This document shows positions 24,940 through 34,380 of a DNA stretch of 64,000 nt, piece after piece. The DNA comes from JACOND01 sp965202795. GTDB taxonomy: Bacteria > Bdellovibrionota > Bdellovibrionia > Bdellovibrionales > UBA1609. Each line of letters begins with the position of its first letter. The stretch's first letter is position 1. The translations under genes and the position numbers were made by a program. Location: positions 496,001 to 560,000 of the forward strand of contig OZ241848.1 of assembly GCA_965202795.1 (NCBI GenBank), written 5' to 3'. Under the pieces are notes generated by a model. That model made no database searches. It was not told the origin of the DNA and saw only the letters and a program-made list of their open reading frames with translations.

Positions 24940-27366
24940 CTAAAACTGCGGGCTGGGGGATTCAGCGGCGGGCGCGGGGGCCTCGCCTCCCTCAAAAGAC
25001 GAGCCTTTTGTGTCAAAATTTCCCTCTGTTTCAAAATAAAGCCTTAACATCCTGCTGTGATGCTCAAAAATTGTCTGCCCGGGCTTCCAGTATGACGGAG
25101 ACTTGCTGGATGCCGGAGACCGCGCCTCTGAATCCGCATCACTGCTCCCAAAATCAAACTTCAAATCTGGAGCTTTCCCGCCCGCTCTGTTTCTTTTTGA
25201 TCGTTTGGGCCGGAAGATTTTGGAGGTTTTTCGGACAAAGCCCGCCCCCCAGGCTTTGGCTTTCGCCGCAAGACTCTTCGTTTTGCTTATTATGCTTTCC
25301 TCCTCTAAAGTCACATCCTCATCGCCTATGCTTTCCAGGCCTCCAGCATCAGAAAGATCAGCCCCTGCCGCCGCATCTGATTCGGCGCCGCCAAAAGCGC
25401 CGCTGCCGTCATCTTCGCCTGAGGCAAACTCTCCAGCGTCAGGGAGGTCTCCATTTGCGGGGTCTGAGGCCGGATCTCTGTTTTTGCTGTTCGGAAAAAG
25501 CCCCTTTTTTGAGAGATCAGGGGATGAAACTTGATTGTTGTGAAACTCTGGGGGCGAAAAAACTGGCTTAGCGCTGGCTGAGCCGGCAAGGGCTGAGGAG
25601 GGCTGGGCGCTGGCTTTTGATGAGGCCCCGCTGCCGGGGCTTGAAGATCCGCTATAAGATGTGGAGGATCCCTGCCCTGAATAATATTGCCCTGTGTTTT
25701 GCCCTGAGTATTGACTGGAATTTTGACCGGGGTATTGCCCTGCGCTCTGGCCGGGGTATTGATTTTGATATGGGCTGGCGCCGGCGCCATAGCGCTCTTT
25801 GCATATCCGGTTAACAGCTTGAGCCATGTTTGCCCGGCTGGCGGCGTTTGCCTGGGCTGAGTTTGCCGAAGCCTGAGACGCTTGTCTGATGAGGGCGCAT
25901 TGGACAATGTCCTTAGAGCTGGAATTGTTTGAGAGACTCAGCCTGCTATAATTCTTATCAAGCATGTCATTATGAAATGTCTGGAGCTGAGGGCGGTCAT
26001 TTTGGCTCAGGCCGGAAAGCTTTTCAGGATTTTGAGCAGCCTTTTGTTTTCTGTGAAATTTTTCCAGCTCTTCGCGATACAGATTGCTGACCTCCAAGGC
26101 TTTGATCTGGCACTGGGTCGCGTCAGTTTTATCGCTGGCGGCTTTCGCCTTCTGCAGAAAATCGCGAATGCTTTTGCCTGGGGCAAAGCATTCCTTAAAA
26201 TGCTCCTGAAACTTTTCCAGCGCATTTTCACATTCGTTGCTGCAGGTCTGCTTCGCCATTTGGCAAAGCTTTTGCTGCGCATGCAATGCTGAGTCTAAAA
26301 CATCCTGATAGGCGGCAGAATCCCCTCTGCAGGCTTTTTGAAAGCTCGCGCCTCCGCTGCTGATAAAAGAATCCAGCTGCGCTGAAAGCTCCCGGCTGCC
26401 GCTGCAGTCCAGGCTTCCGCAGCAGTTCAAGCCAGTTGAAAACCCCTCCCCGCAAATCTCAAAAAGCCCAAGGTAGTCTCTTGACCCAAGATACCGCTCC
26501 AAGTCTTTGGCGCAGGTCAGAGACTGCTCATCGCACTGGTTAAGCTCCGCAGCTGCCGCCTTATACTCGTCCAGGGCTTTGAGATAGCTCTCATGGGCCG
26601 CGCTCAGATAAGCGCAGTCTCCCGACAGTTCGGCTGTTCGCTTGAACAAGTCAAAATCGCTGCCGCTTCCCCGGCAGGGAGAGCTGCTGTCCCGCAGCCA
26701 GTCAACATGCGACCCGGCGATGCCAAAGCATTTGTCATGCTCCGTCTTCAGAAGTTTAAATTTTATTTCCGCAAGCTTGGCCAGAGAAACAATATGCGCT
26801 TTGCTTTGGTCCCGCTCATGGGTGCTGATAACCTTGCTGATTTCCTTTTGCTTGTATGCCTCCTCCAGATCTGTCATGTTAATCTCCTGCCGGAGATTGG
26901 CATATTTTGTCTCTATATTCTGCCTGCAGCGGCAGAGGCTTTGGTATATTGCGCGATGAAGGCTCTTGAGGTCGCCTCCAATACGCATCTTTAACATGTG
27001 ATCGCCTCCTCTGTTAAGCTTTTGCTCCAAGTGGCCAAGCCTGTCATATAGCCCAAAGACTCTGCCCTTAAGACCCGGACATGCCTCCTCATTCACCCGC
27101 AGGATTCTGCAGCCGGCCCCCTCCATCATCTCTTCGGTCCCGCCATAATCATGACACTCAAAAAGAGGCTGCAGCCTCTGAAACTCCCTCCTGCCGGTCC
27201 GGCTGTCTCCTTCGTCGGCCTGCCCCGCAAAAGTTCTTGACCCATGGGCGGCTGGCGGGGCTCCATTCCCCCTATACTGGCGGTAAGAGCTAGAGTTATG
27301 GCCCTCGTGACTGCCTCCATAACCGAAAAGCGGGAATAAAATCAAAAAAAGCGGAAAAACCCTCAT
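24940..27366 (-). CDS. Large exported Cys-rich protein with coiled/helical and low-complexity regions
   Basis: 808 residues, no family recognised. The N terminus is a short signal peptide (MRVFPLFLILFPLFGYGGS). Residues ~60-500 are helical and contain about 25 cysteines, many likely disulfide-bonded after export. Residues ~500-590 hold a Gln/Gly/Tyr/Ser repeat (YPGQ, QYSGQ, QYYSGQ steps). The last 200 residues are acidic and Ser/Ala-rich with a basic patch (FRPKRSKRNR). It probably sits outside the cytoplasm or is secreted. Its 5' flank (27424-27690) is the same leader that precedes the truncated HNH copies at 34381 and 37005. Confidence 0.6.
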   Translation of the reverse strand: MRVFPLFLILFPLFGYGGSHEGHNSSSYRQYRGNGAPPAAHGSRTFAGQADEGDSRTGRREFQRLQPLFECHDYGGTEEMMEGAGCRILRVNEEACPGLKGRVFGLYDRLGHLEQKLNRGGDHMLKMRIGGDLKSLHRAIYQSLCRCRQNIETKYANLRQEINMTDLEEAYKQKEISKVISTHERDQSKAHIVSLAKLAEIKFKLLKTEHDKCFGIAGSHVDWLRDSSSPCRGSGSDFDLFKRTAELSGDCAYLSAAHESYLKALDEYKAAAAELNQCDEQSLTCAKDLERYLGSRDYLGLFEICGEGFSTGLNCCGSLDCSGSRELSAQLDSFISSGGASFQKACRGDSAAYQDVLDSALHAQQKLCQMAKQTCSNECENALEKFQEHFKECFAPGKSIRDFLQKAKAASDKTDATQCQIKALEVSNLYREELEKFHRKQKAAQNPEKLSGLSQNDRPQLQTFHNDMLDKNYSRLSLSNNSSSKDIVQCALIRQASQASANSAQANAASRANMAQAVNRICKERYGAGASPYQNQYPGQSAGQYPGQNSSQYSGQNTGQYYSGQGSSTSYSGSSSPGSGASSKASAQPSSALAGSASAKPVFSPPEFHNNQVSSPDLSKKGLFPNSKNRDPASDPANGDLPDAGEFASGEDDGSGAFGGAESDAAAGADLSDAGGLESIGDEDVTLEEESIISKTKSLAAKAKAWGAGFVRKTSKIFRPKRSKRNRAGGKAPDLKFDFGSSDADSEARSPASSKSPSYWKPGQTIFEHHSRMLRLYFETEGNFDTKGSSFEGGEAPAPAAESPSPQF

Positions 27367-27423
27367 CGCATAGAGCTTATCGGCCGGCTCCCGGCGAATC
27401 TGAAAAAAAAATATTTAAAAATC

Positions 27424-27690
27424 TCAAAATAAGACATTTATATCTAATTTCCCCCCCAGGGAGGGCCCCAGGGAGAGCTGAAATTTCCGCCCCCTGAAAG
27501 ACAGCGCTTTGTATAAAAATACCGCAAAATCAGCAGCCTGCAAAATGAATTCCCTGGAAAAACCTGAATTTTTATAAAAAATCACATGTTCCCCTGGGAG
27601 CAAGCTCAAATCTAAGCAACATATATGTCTCAAAATGAGATATCATTTTAAGCCGGCGGGGGGATTTTGAAGTTTCCGACCCCCTGAAAT
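27424..27690 (-). repeat. Duplicated leader, copy 1 (upstream of the 808-residue protein gene)
   Basis: This region shares long near-identical stretches with ~35400-35570 and ~37866-38140 (for example TTTGTATAAAAATACCGCAA and the ATAAGATAT-type end). In each case it lies 5' of a minus-strand gene and downstream of a Sel1-like gene terminator. It has frame-disrupting differences between copies, so it is non-coding; I infer a shared promoter region (TTGCAG and a T-rich TATTTT about 16 bases apart is one candidate). Confidence 0.6.
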
Positions 27691-27692
27691 AT

Positions 27693-27735
27693 AAAAAAAG
27701 CGGCCCTCCAGCATATTTTGAAGGGCCGCTTTTTT
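27693..27735. terminator. Bidirectional terminator after Sel1-like copy 1
   Basis: AAAAAAGCGGCCCT and AGGGCCGCTTTTTT form a long perfect stem. The same structure recurs at 35574-35615, and its left half at ~38152-38170. Confidence 0.85.
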
Positions 27736-27796
27736 GAATTGTCAAAATTTTTTAAAAATCAGGCGGAAGCTGCTTCCGGCTTTTATCATCTCGCCT

Positions 27797-28870
27797 CTAT
27801 TCCACCAGCCGCCTTTTGGTCTCGCTGTCCAACTCCCCCATCTGGCCTAAAATCTCGTCGTAATCCGGGCATTTCAGGATGTCATCGCAGCGGCGGGCGG
27901 CCTCCCTCCTCTGCTGATCAAGGGGAATCATCTTCTCCGCAGCCTCCCGCAAAATACCGCAGCCCTCCATTACATAGTCATAATTAGAGCGGCTCCACAA
28001 GTTGGAATCATACTGGATTTGTTTGCAGGCTGAAGCCCACCGAAACATTTTTTGAAGGCTGTCCTTGGCTGCTCCTAAATCTTCTGGATGATAGCTGACA
28101 GGGCGCTTTTCACCGGCCGGCCAGGAGGGGGACTTGGCCCGGCGGGAATTGTCATCCTCCACAACAGCCCGAAAATGCCGGTAAAAATAAAGCTGGGATA
28201 TTTCAAACGGTGTTTGGAGCTTGATCATCTGGCCCTTTTCGTCCAGCTGCTGAACCATATCCCTGTCATAGGGATAATTAGGGCTGCTGACCATGGCCCA
28301 AACCTGTTCAAATTGCCTGATAACACGCAACAGATTCCTCTGAAAAAACCTGGCTTCACTAAATGTCCCCTCGGTCAAATAATACTTGGCAATCAAAAGA
28401 GCCGCATAAGGAACGCCCAGTTCCACGGCATTCTCCAGATTATTAAGGCCCAGGCCATCTTTCCCCTCCGCCAGGCGGCACATGCCAGCCTCCACAGAAA
28501 GGTTGGCATAATCGGGGCCGTGGTCGCCTGCCCTTTTATCGCTGGCATCGTGTATGGAAAGCTTTTCATAGATGTACTGCGGCTGGCTGCAGCTTAAATT
28601 CCCCCGCTGAGCAGCCTCAGCGCCATGCAGCGCAATGGCAGCTCCCGCCGCCAGGGCCAAAGCGCCCGCCAAGGCCCCGCGCCGCGCCCCCAAAGGGATT
28701 CCCGCCTTAAACAGCGCTTTTCCAAAGCCTCTCCCGGCTTTGCCAGGCTCTCCGCCCGCTTTTTTGCTTAAGCTGCTTTTTCCCGCAAGATCTGCCTGTT
28801 CCACAAGCTTTTTTTGATTCATCAGCGCTGTTTGTTTTACAAACTTTTTTTGTGTTGCAGTTTTTGCCAT
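27797..28870 (-). CDS. Exported Sel1-like repeat protein, copy 1
   Basis: 357 residues. The start at ATG 28870 follows a GGAGGGGG site. An unusually long basic N-region (~75 residues with TQKKFVKQTALMNQKKL) precedes a hydrophobic Ala/Leu segment (GALAGALALAAGAAIALHG) and a cleavage-like AEA|AQ, so the protein is probably exported. Residues ~115-185 contain Sel1-like helices (GLNNLENAVELGVPYAALLI, AKYYLTEGTFSEA). Several conserved cysteines follow. Copies 2 (33088) and 3 (35678) are nearly identical over the first ~190 residues and diverge mainly in the C-terminal third. Function unknown; Sel1 repeats mediate protein contacts. Confidence 0.7.
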   Translation of the reverse strand: MAKTATQKKFVKQTALMNQKKLVEQADLAGKSSLSKKAGGEPGKAGRGFGKALFKAGIPLGARRGALAGALALAAGAAIALHGAEAAQRGNLSCSQPQYIYEKLSIHDASDKRAGDHGPDYANLSVEAGMCRLAEGKDGLGLNNLENAVELGVPYAALLIAKYYLTEGTFSEARFFQRNLLRVIRQFEQVWAMVSSPNYPYDRDMVQQLDEKGQMIKLQTPFEISQLYFYRHFRAVVEDDNSRRAKSPSWPAGEKRPVSYHPEDLGAAKDSLQKMFRWASACKQIQYDSNLWSRSNYDYVMEGCGILREAAEKMIPLDQQRREAARRCDDILKCPDYDEILGQMGELDSETKRRLVE

Positions 28871-29388
28871 AACCCCCTCCCGGCCTTCTCAGCCTTTTTA
28901 TTGGGACGGCCTCGCGGCCGTTCCCGAACCTCCACAGAGCAGCAAGCTTGTCCAGAGGTTTGTTTATTGGGCCGGCCTATCGGCCGTTCCCGAACCTTCG
29001 CAAACCCAAAGAGCCTGTTTTTTTGCTGCCAACGCCCTCTGGCTAAACTCCTCTGGCCGGCTCCCCTGTCTAACTCTCCTGGCCAATCCTCTCAAAACTT
29101 TTTTCCATTTTAACCGAAAATCTCAGCTGTAAGTGAAAAACCCTCATTTTTCTTTTTTTGCCCTCTCAAAACTTTTTTCCAATCCCCCTGCTTGCGCTGA
29201 ATCATCATATTTGTCTGGCTTTGGCTTGGCTCCGCCTGATTTTTGGCAACTTTTTTTCGTCAAAACCAAGAGCATCATAAACAAAAACCCCGCAAAAGTC
29301 AAGAAAAAACATCACTTTTGCGGCCTTTCCGCTTGATTCTGCCGCCAACTGTTTAAAATCTGAACAGTTTATTGGGACGGCCTCGCGG
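28871..29388. other. Intergenic region 5' of Sel1-like copy 1
   Basis: No gene. It holds palindromic repeats at ~28908 and ~28974, a decayed copy of the spacer also seen near 34340 and 36920 (CCCCGCAAAAGTCAAG at ~29288), an internal duplication (CTCTCAAAACTTTTTTCCA twice), and the inverted repeat AACTGTT-N9-AACAGTT at ~29347-29369. Confidence 0.6.
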
Positions 29389-30226
29389 CTATTTGTTTTC
29401 CTCTGGGCCTGGCGCTGAACCCGCTAGCTTTCCCTTAGATCCCAGCGCCGAACCTCCGCTTTTGTCTGGCCCTGGCGCTGAACCTTTGCTATTCCCAGGG
29501 CCTGGCGCTGAGCCTGACTGCGGGCGCAGCCGCAAAGTCTCTTCAGCCATAAACTGCTTTTGCATGGCGGCGTCAGGGCCTGGCGCGCGCTTGCGCTTGT
29601 TTTGATGAGCGGCCTCGCGGCCGCTCCGCGGCTGTTCCGCGGCCGCTCCCTCCTTTCGGCTGTTTGCTTTCTCCAGGCCCAGCGCCGAACCTATCTGTTG
29701 GGCCGGCCTCGCGGCCGTTCCTTGCTGAGCCGGTCTTCCGATTGTTCCTCCTTGCGGCAGTTTGTTTTCCCCTGAACCCGGCGCTGAGCCTGACTGCGGG
29801 CGCAGCCGCAAAGTCTCTTCAGCCATAAACTGCTTTTGCATGGCGGCGTCAGGGCCTGGCGCGCGCTTGCGCTGCGGAGCGGCGCGCTCCCTCCCAAAAG
29901 TTCCCAGCGCAGAATCTCCGCTTTTGCCTGACCCCGGCGCCGCGCCTGCTGGCTTTCCCTTAGATCCCAGCGCCGAACCCATTTGTTGAGCCGGCCTCGC
30001 GGCCGTTCCTTGCTGAGCCGGCTCCCGATTGTTTCTCCTTGCAGCGGTTTGTTTTCCTCCAGGCCCAGCGCTGAGCCTGCTAGCTTTCCCTTAGATCCCA
30101 GCGCCGAACCTGAGCTTGCCTCCTTGTCCCAGCGCCTAAGCCCTCTGTTTTCTCCCCTGATTCTGCCGCTGCCAAGCTCTCCAGTTGTTCAGTTCAGAAG
30201 TTTTTTTTAAATCATTTTTTGCCTCT
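29389..30226 (-). pseudogene. Repeat-rich remnant of an HNH-gene middle region
   Basis: A 197-codon frame (29389-29982) made only of the low-complexity modules found in the HNH gene (SALGSKGKPAG, APGPDAAMQKQFMAEETLRL, SGSAPGSGENK, GTAARPAQQ). Its ATG is the methionine inside a repeat unit, with no ribosome-binding site. Upstream, a one-base deletion near 30024 (CGGGAGCCGGC instead of CGGAAGACCGGC) shifts the frame. I read it as a duplicated, decayed fragment downstream of the intact HNH gene, not a separate gene. Confidence 0.6.
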
Positions 30227-32203
30227 TTAAAGGAATCTGCGGTCTGCTTTTTGGGGAAATGTCTGCCGCGCCCGAAACCTGTTGTGGCCGGCGCATAACA
30301 ATCTCATGTTTTCTTTTGTGGACAGACCCCCTAAAGCGAAAGGCTTTATATGATCCATTTGAATCATATACCGGGAGCCGCATCTCCGCCCTGTTTTTGG
30401 ATTGACATAAGAGCAGCGGCCCTGATCTCTTGCCCATACAAGCCTTTTGACTTCCGCGGGGATATATCTGCTTCCCCCCGGCAGCCCCGGCGCGCGCTTG
30501 AGCTGCGGAGCAGCGCGCTCCCTCCCAAAAGATCCCGGCGCCGAACCAGTTTGCTGAGCCGGCCTCCCGGCCGTTCCTCCTCGCGGCGGTTTGTTTTCCT
30601 TCGGGCCCGGCGCCGAACCCGCGTTTTTCCCTAACCCAGGCGCCGAGCCTGCTGGCTTTCCCTTAGATCCCAGCGCCGAACCCATTTGTTGAGCCGGCCT
30701 CGCGGCCGTTCCCCTTCGCGGACATTTGGTTTTCTCTGGGCCCGGCGCCGAACCCGCGTTTTTCCCTAACCCAGGCGCCGCGCCTGCTGGATTTCCCTTA
30801 GATCCCAGCGCCGAACCTCCGCTTTTCTCTGGCCCTGTCGCTGAACCTATTTGCTGGGCTGGTCTCGCGGCCGTTCCTTGCTGAGCCGGTCTTCCGATTG
30901 TTCCTCCTTGCGGCAGTTTGTTTTCCCCTGAACCTGGCGCTGAGCCTGACTGCGGGCGCAGCCGCAAAGCCTGCGCGGGCGCTTTTATTTTTGCCCCCAA
31001 GCTCCTGTCTGAATGCGCGCTTGCGCTCCTGTCTGGGCGCTCGCTTTCGTCTCTGTCTGGGCGCTCGCTTTCGCCTCTGTCTGGGCGCGCGCTTGCGCTC
31101 CTGTCTAAGCGCTCGCTTTCGCTCAACTTTTGAGAAGGCTTTTTGCCGCGCAGGCTGGGATCATGCTTTTTTAAGCCTAAATCCAATAAATTCCCCAGCA
31201 ACTCCCCATAACCCATAGAAGGATTCTTATGGGAAAGCAAAAACTTTAACCGCTCCAGCTTCCCGCGCGTTTCCCCGTCAATCACAGCTTTCAGCTCAAA
31301 CCGGCCCTCTCCCAAAAAACGGACCTGATCTTTTTGCAAAAGCCTCTTTGAATCCGGCGCCTCCTCCAAAAGCAGCCTCTCCGTCTCGCGGGATGAGCAG
31401 CCCTCCGCCTTCTCAATCAGCGCCAGCTTTTTCTCCCTCTCCAGAGCTGGGGTTTTTTCCGCCTCAAAGGCTGGCCCCCGCCAAGCCTCCCCGGCCATAA
31501 ACTGCTTTTGCATGGCGGCGTCAGGGCCTGGCGCGCGATTGCTCTGCGGAGCGGCGCGCTCCCTCCAAAAAGATCCCAGCGCCGAACCTCCGCTTTTGTC
31601 TGGCCCCGGCGCCGCGCCTGCTGGCTTTCCCTTAGATCCCAGCGCTGAGCCTGACTGCTGGGCCAGCCTCCCGGCCGTTCCTTGCTGGGCCAGCTGCGGA
31701 ACCAGCCCTTTCAATTCAATATCCCCCCGCTGCTTTATAGACTGTCCAGACGAATCAGACTCAGAAGCTTTTTTTAAATCATTTTTTAAACGGACAACCT
31801 CTTTTTTTTGCTTTTCAAAAAAGCTCTGAAGCTGGCTTGCGGCGCAAAGGCTCAGCCTGCCGGATTTAATTTTCTCCAGAGTTTCCGGCTCATCCCGGCA
31901 AAGCCTCATGGCCTTGATGCGGCGGAAGGCCGCCCCTTTGCTGTATCCAAGGCCCCTGACAGCATAGTCAAACAAGCTGGCATAGCCTTCGGAAAAATAC
32001 AGCTGCCGGGCCTCAATCTCCCGCAAATGGCGCAAAATCTGAACATGAAGGCTCCGCTCTTTTTGAACCAAAAGCCTTGTCTGGGAGAGCAGCGCCTGAT
32101 CGCTAAGCTCTGTGATTTCCGGCATTGTTAATTTATTGCAGGCTTTGCCCCAATGCCCGGCGCCTGCGCGCGCCCGCTGAAAACTCTCGTTTTGATTTTG
32201 CAT
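30227..32203 (-). CDS. DUF222-like HNH endonuclease with expanded repeat linker (full-length copy)
   Basis: 658 residues; ATG 32203 has AAAAGGAG upstream. The N-terminal ~130 residues match the DUF222-like helical domain that precedes HNH nucleases in this family (LHVQILRHLREIEARQLYF, GYASLFDYAVRGLGYSKGAA, CAASQLQSFFEKQKK). The C-terminal ~75 residues carry the HNH motif: RDQGRCSYVNPKTGRRCGS, then MDHIKPFALGG and AGHNRFRA. Between them lies a second conserved helical segment (~300-350) and two low-complexity stretches composed of palindromic repeats and an RSASARPD-type repeat. Such proteins are often multicopy, but nuclease activity is inferred from motif only. Confidence 0.75.
   Translation of the reverse strand: MQNQNESFQRARAGAGHWGKACNKLTMPEITELSDQALLSQTRLLVQKERSLHVQILRHLREIEARQLYFSEGYASLFDYAVRGLGYSKGAAFRRIKAMRLCRDEPETLEKIKSGRLSLCAASQLQSFFEKQKKEVVRLKNDLKKASESDSSGQSIKQRGDIELKGLVPQLAQQGTAGRLAQQSGSALGSKGKPAGAAPGPDKSGGSALGSFWRERAAPQSNRAPGPDAAMQKQFMAGEAWRGPAFEAEKTPALEREKKLALIEKAEGCSSRETERLLLEEAPDSKRLLQKDQVRFLGEGRFELKAVIDGETRGKLERLKFLLSHKNPSMGYGELLGNLLDLGLKKHDPSLRGKKPSQKLSESERLDRSASARPDRGESERPDRDESERPDRSASAHSDRSLGAKIKAPAQALRLRPQSGSAPGSGENKLPQGGTIGRPAQQGTAARPAQQIGSATGPEKSGGSALGSKGNPAGAAPGLGKNAGSAPGPEKTKCPRRGTAARPAQQMGSALGSKGKPAGSAPGLGKNAGSAPGPKENKPPRGGTAGRPAQQTGSAPGSFGRERAAPQLKRAPGLPGGSRYIPAEVKRLVWARDQGRCSYVNPKTGRRCGSRYMIQMDHIKPFALGGLSTKENMRLLCAGHNRFRARQTFPQKADRRFL
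31002..31121 (-). repeat. Five tandem 24-bp units within the HNH gene
   Basis: Each unit follows CTCCTGTCTGGGCGCTCGCTTTCG with small changes and encodes eight residues (RSASARPD, RGESERPD, RDESERPD). The unit length is a multiple of three, so copy number can change without frameshift. Confidence 0.8.
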
Positions 32204-33087
32204 AAACAGTGTCTCCTTTTTTGTTATTATTGTTTTTTTTTACGCGGCCCAAAAACTTTTCAAAAGCGCAAGTTTTATTTGTTTAAACTTTAACAAGGGT
32301 TTTTATATTTTTTCAATCTTTATTTTGCTTTTTTTTCTGAAATTTACGCGCCGCATTATAAGTTTTCTATCCGCATAAGTTTTATATATTCGCCCCATGG
32401 AAAAAACTTTGATGAGGGAAACAGCCTCTGCGAGTGTTTGAGCGCCCGGATCGGCTGCGGCTTGTCTCTGCAGGGCAAAGAGGCTTTGGCCGGGATTTTT
32501 GATTATTTTGTTTTTGCGCAAAAGCCCGCGCTTCCCTCTCTTTATAGAAGGTTTGGAAACAAGGCGCGCTGTTTTTGATGGAGCGGGGGCGCGCGCCTGC
32601 CCTCCCTTTTTATAACCTTAAAAATATTGTGTTTTTTCAGCTGATCTTCCATCATTTTAACCCACAGATTCTTCCGAAGAGCCAAAAATTTATTTTTCAG
32701 CTTTCAGCCAATAAAGACGCCTTTTCAGCCCTGGGGGCGCGCCTTATAATGAGGCAAAACTGTTCAGTTTTTGAACAGTGGTTTGTCCACCCGCGAAAAA
32801 TCCGCAAAAAAATATTCGTTGAAAACTGCCGGAAAGCTGGTTTAACAGGCCTAGTTGCGCCGCATCCCGCCAAAACCAGGCCCCGCAGATGGCCCTCCCC
32901 CCCCCGCTCCTGACCAGCTCCTGAGCAGATTTTTTTTCGCATGCGGGAAAGCTCTTAGGCCTGTCCCGGCGCAAAAAGGCGGCTTCAGAGGCCGCCTTTG
33001 TCAAAAAAAAGACTCTGTTTTTTTAAAGCCGCCGATGCCCCACAGCAGAGAGCAAACAAGGGGGCATTTTCTGCGCGGCTCAGCGAT
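32204..33087. other. Gene-free 0.9-kb stretch between the HNH gene and Sel1-like copy 2
   Basis: No coding frame I can support. Segment ~32405-32485 is homologous to ~35322-35400 and ~37792-37866, where it is fused to truncated HNH copies; it therefore marks the ancestral sequence upstream of the HNH gene. A perfect inverted repeat CTGTTCA-GTTTT-TGAACAG lies at 32760-32778. The rest is AT-rich at 32215-32360 (likely HNH promoter zone) and otherwise featureless. Confidence 0.55.
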
Positions 33088-34167
33088 TCAGCCCCCTGAA
33101 ATCAGCTGTTTTTTTGTATCATTAAACCAATCAATCAGCTGGCTTGACACTTCGTCATAATCCGGGCATTTCAGGATGTCATCACAGTGACTGGCGGCCT
33201 CAGTTTTCCGCTGCTCAAGGGGAATCATCTCTTCCGCTGCCTCCCGCAAAATGCCGCAGCCCTTCATCATATAGTCATAATTGGAGCGGCTCCACAAGTT
33301 GGCATCATACTGGATTTGTTTGCAGGTTGAAGCCCACCGGAACATTTTTTGAAGGCTGTTCATGCCAGCATCCCGATCATTTGGATAGAATGTCCAGTCC
33401 CTTTTGGTGTTGGACGGGGACTTGGCAGCTCTTTCGCTGTTATAGTGCACAGAGGCTCTAAGCCAGCGGTAAAAATAAAGCTGCGATATTTCAAAAGGCA
33501 TTTGGAGCTTGATCATTTCGCCCTTTTCGTCCAGCTGCTGAACCATATCCCTGTCGTAGGGATAATTAGGGCTGCTGACCATGGCCCAAACCTGTTCAAA
33601 ATGCCTGATAACACGCAAAATATCTTTCTGAAAAAACCTGGCTTCACTAAATGTCCCCTCGGTCAAATAATACTTGGCAATCAAAAGAGCCGCATAAGGA
33701 ACGCCCAGTTCCACGGCATTCTCCAGATTATTAAGGCCCAGGCCATCTTTCCCCTCCGCCAGGCGGCACATGCCAGCCTCCACAGAAAGGTTGGCATAAT
33801 CGGGGCCGTGGTCTCCTGCCCTTTTATCGCTGGCATCGTGTATGGAAAGCTTTTCATAGATGTACTGCGGCTGGCTGCAGCTTAAATTCCCCCTCTGGGC
33901 AGCCTCAGCGCCATGCAGCGCAATGGCAACTCCCGCCGCCAGGGCCAAAGCGCCCGCCAAGGCCCCGCGCCGCGCCCCCAAAGGGATTCCCGCCTTAAAC
34001 AGCGCTTTTCCAAAGCCTCTCCCGGCTTTGCCAGGCTCTCCGCCCGCTTTTTTGCTTAAGCCGTTTTTTCCCGCAAGTTCTGCCTGTTCCACAAGCTTTT
34101 TAAGCTTTTTTTGATTCATCAGCGCTGTTTGTTTTACAAACTTTTTTTGTGTTGCAGTTTTTGCCAT
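33088..34167 (-). CDS. Exported Sel1-like repeat protein, copy 2
   Basis: 359 residues from ATG 34167, matched to the same GGGAGGGGGG ribosome-binding site as the other copies; the frame is open further upstream only because palindromic repeats contain no stops. Residues 1-~195 are almost identical to copies 1 and 3, with a two-codon-longer KKLKKLVEQ stretch. The segment after LYFYR diverges strongly (WLRASVHYNSERAAKSPS) and so does the tail (HCDDILKCPDYDEVSSQLID). The Sel1-like core and cysteine positions are kept. No terminator like those at 27693 and 35574 follows. Confidence 0.7.
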   Translation of the reverse strand: MAKTATQKKFVKQTALMNQKKLKKLVEQAELAGKNGLSKKAGGEPGKAGRGFGKALFKAGIPLGARRGALAGALALAAGVAIALHGAEAAQRGNLSCSQPQYIYEKLSIHDASDKRAGDHGPDYANLSVEAGMCRLAEGKDGLGLNNLENAVELGVPYAALLIAKYYLTEGTFSEARFFQKDILRVIRHFEQVWAMVSSPNYPYDRDMVQQLDEKGEMIKLQMPFEISQLYFYRWLRASVHYNSERAAKSPSNTKRDWTFYPNDRDAGMNSLQKMFRWASTCKQIQYDANLWSRSNYDYMMKGCGILREAAEEMIPLEQRKTEAASHCDDILKCPDYDEVSSQLIDWFNDTKKQLISGG

Positions 34168-34380
34168 AACCCCCCTCCCGGCCTTCTCAGCCTGTTTATT
34201 GGGCCGGCCTCGCGGCCGTTCCCGAACCTCCACAGAGCAGCAAGCTTGTCCAGAGGGTTTGTTTATTGGGACGGCCTCGCGGCCATTCCCGAACCTCCGG
34301 CGCCGCCTGTTTTTTGGCGGCTTTCTCTCAAAACCAAAAGCAGTATATGCCAAAAACCCCGCAAAAGTCAAGCAAAAAGC

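Noticed and set aside
27424..27633. Small protein encoded in the leader
   Set aside because: The frame is not kept in the paralogous leaders at 35400 and 37866, where indels shift it.
28635..28817. Conserved + strand ORF also present at 33860-34114 and 36516-36698
   Set aside because: Antisense shadow of the Ala/Gly-rich export segment of the Sel1-like genes, without a start signal.
31808..32131. Open frame on the + strand conserved also at 35056-35328 and 37527-37799
   Set aside because: It is antisense to the conserved N-terminal domain of the HNH family; its conservation follows from the sense gene, which has a ribosome-binding site and known domain.
32303..32913. ORFs in the 0.9-kb spacer
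   Set aside because: No ribosome-binding sites, composition unlike neighbouring genes, and part of the region is a repeat copy that is non-coding elsewhere.
34168..34371. 68-residue N-terminal extension of Sel1-like copy 2
   Set aside because: The extension is translated palindromic repeat DNA; the ribosome-binding site and the match to copies 1 and 3 place the start at 34167.
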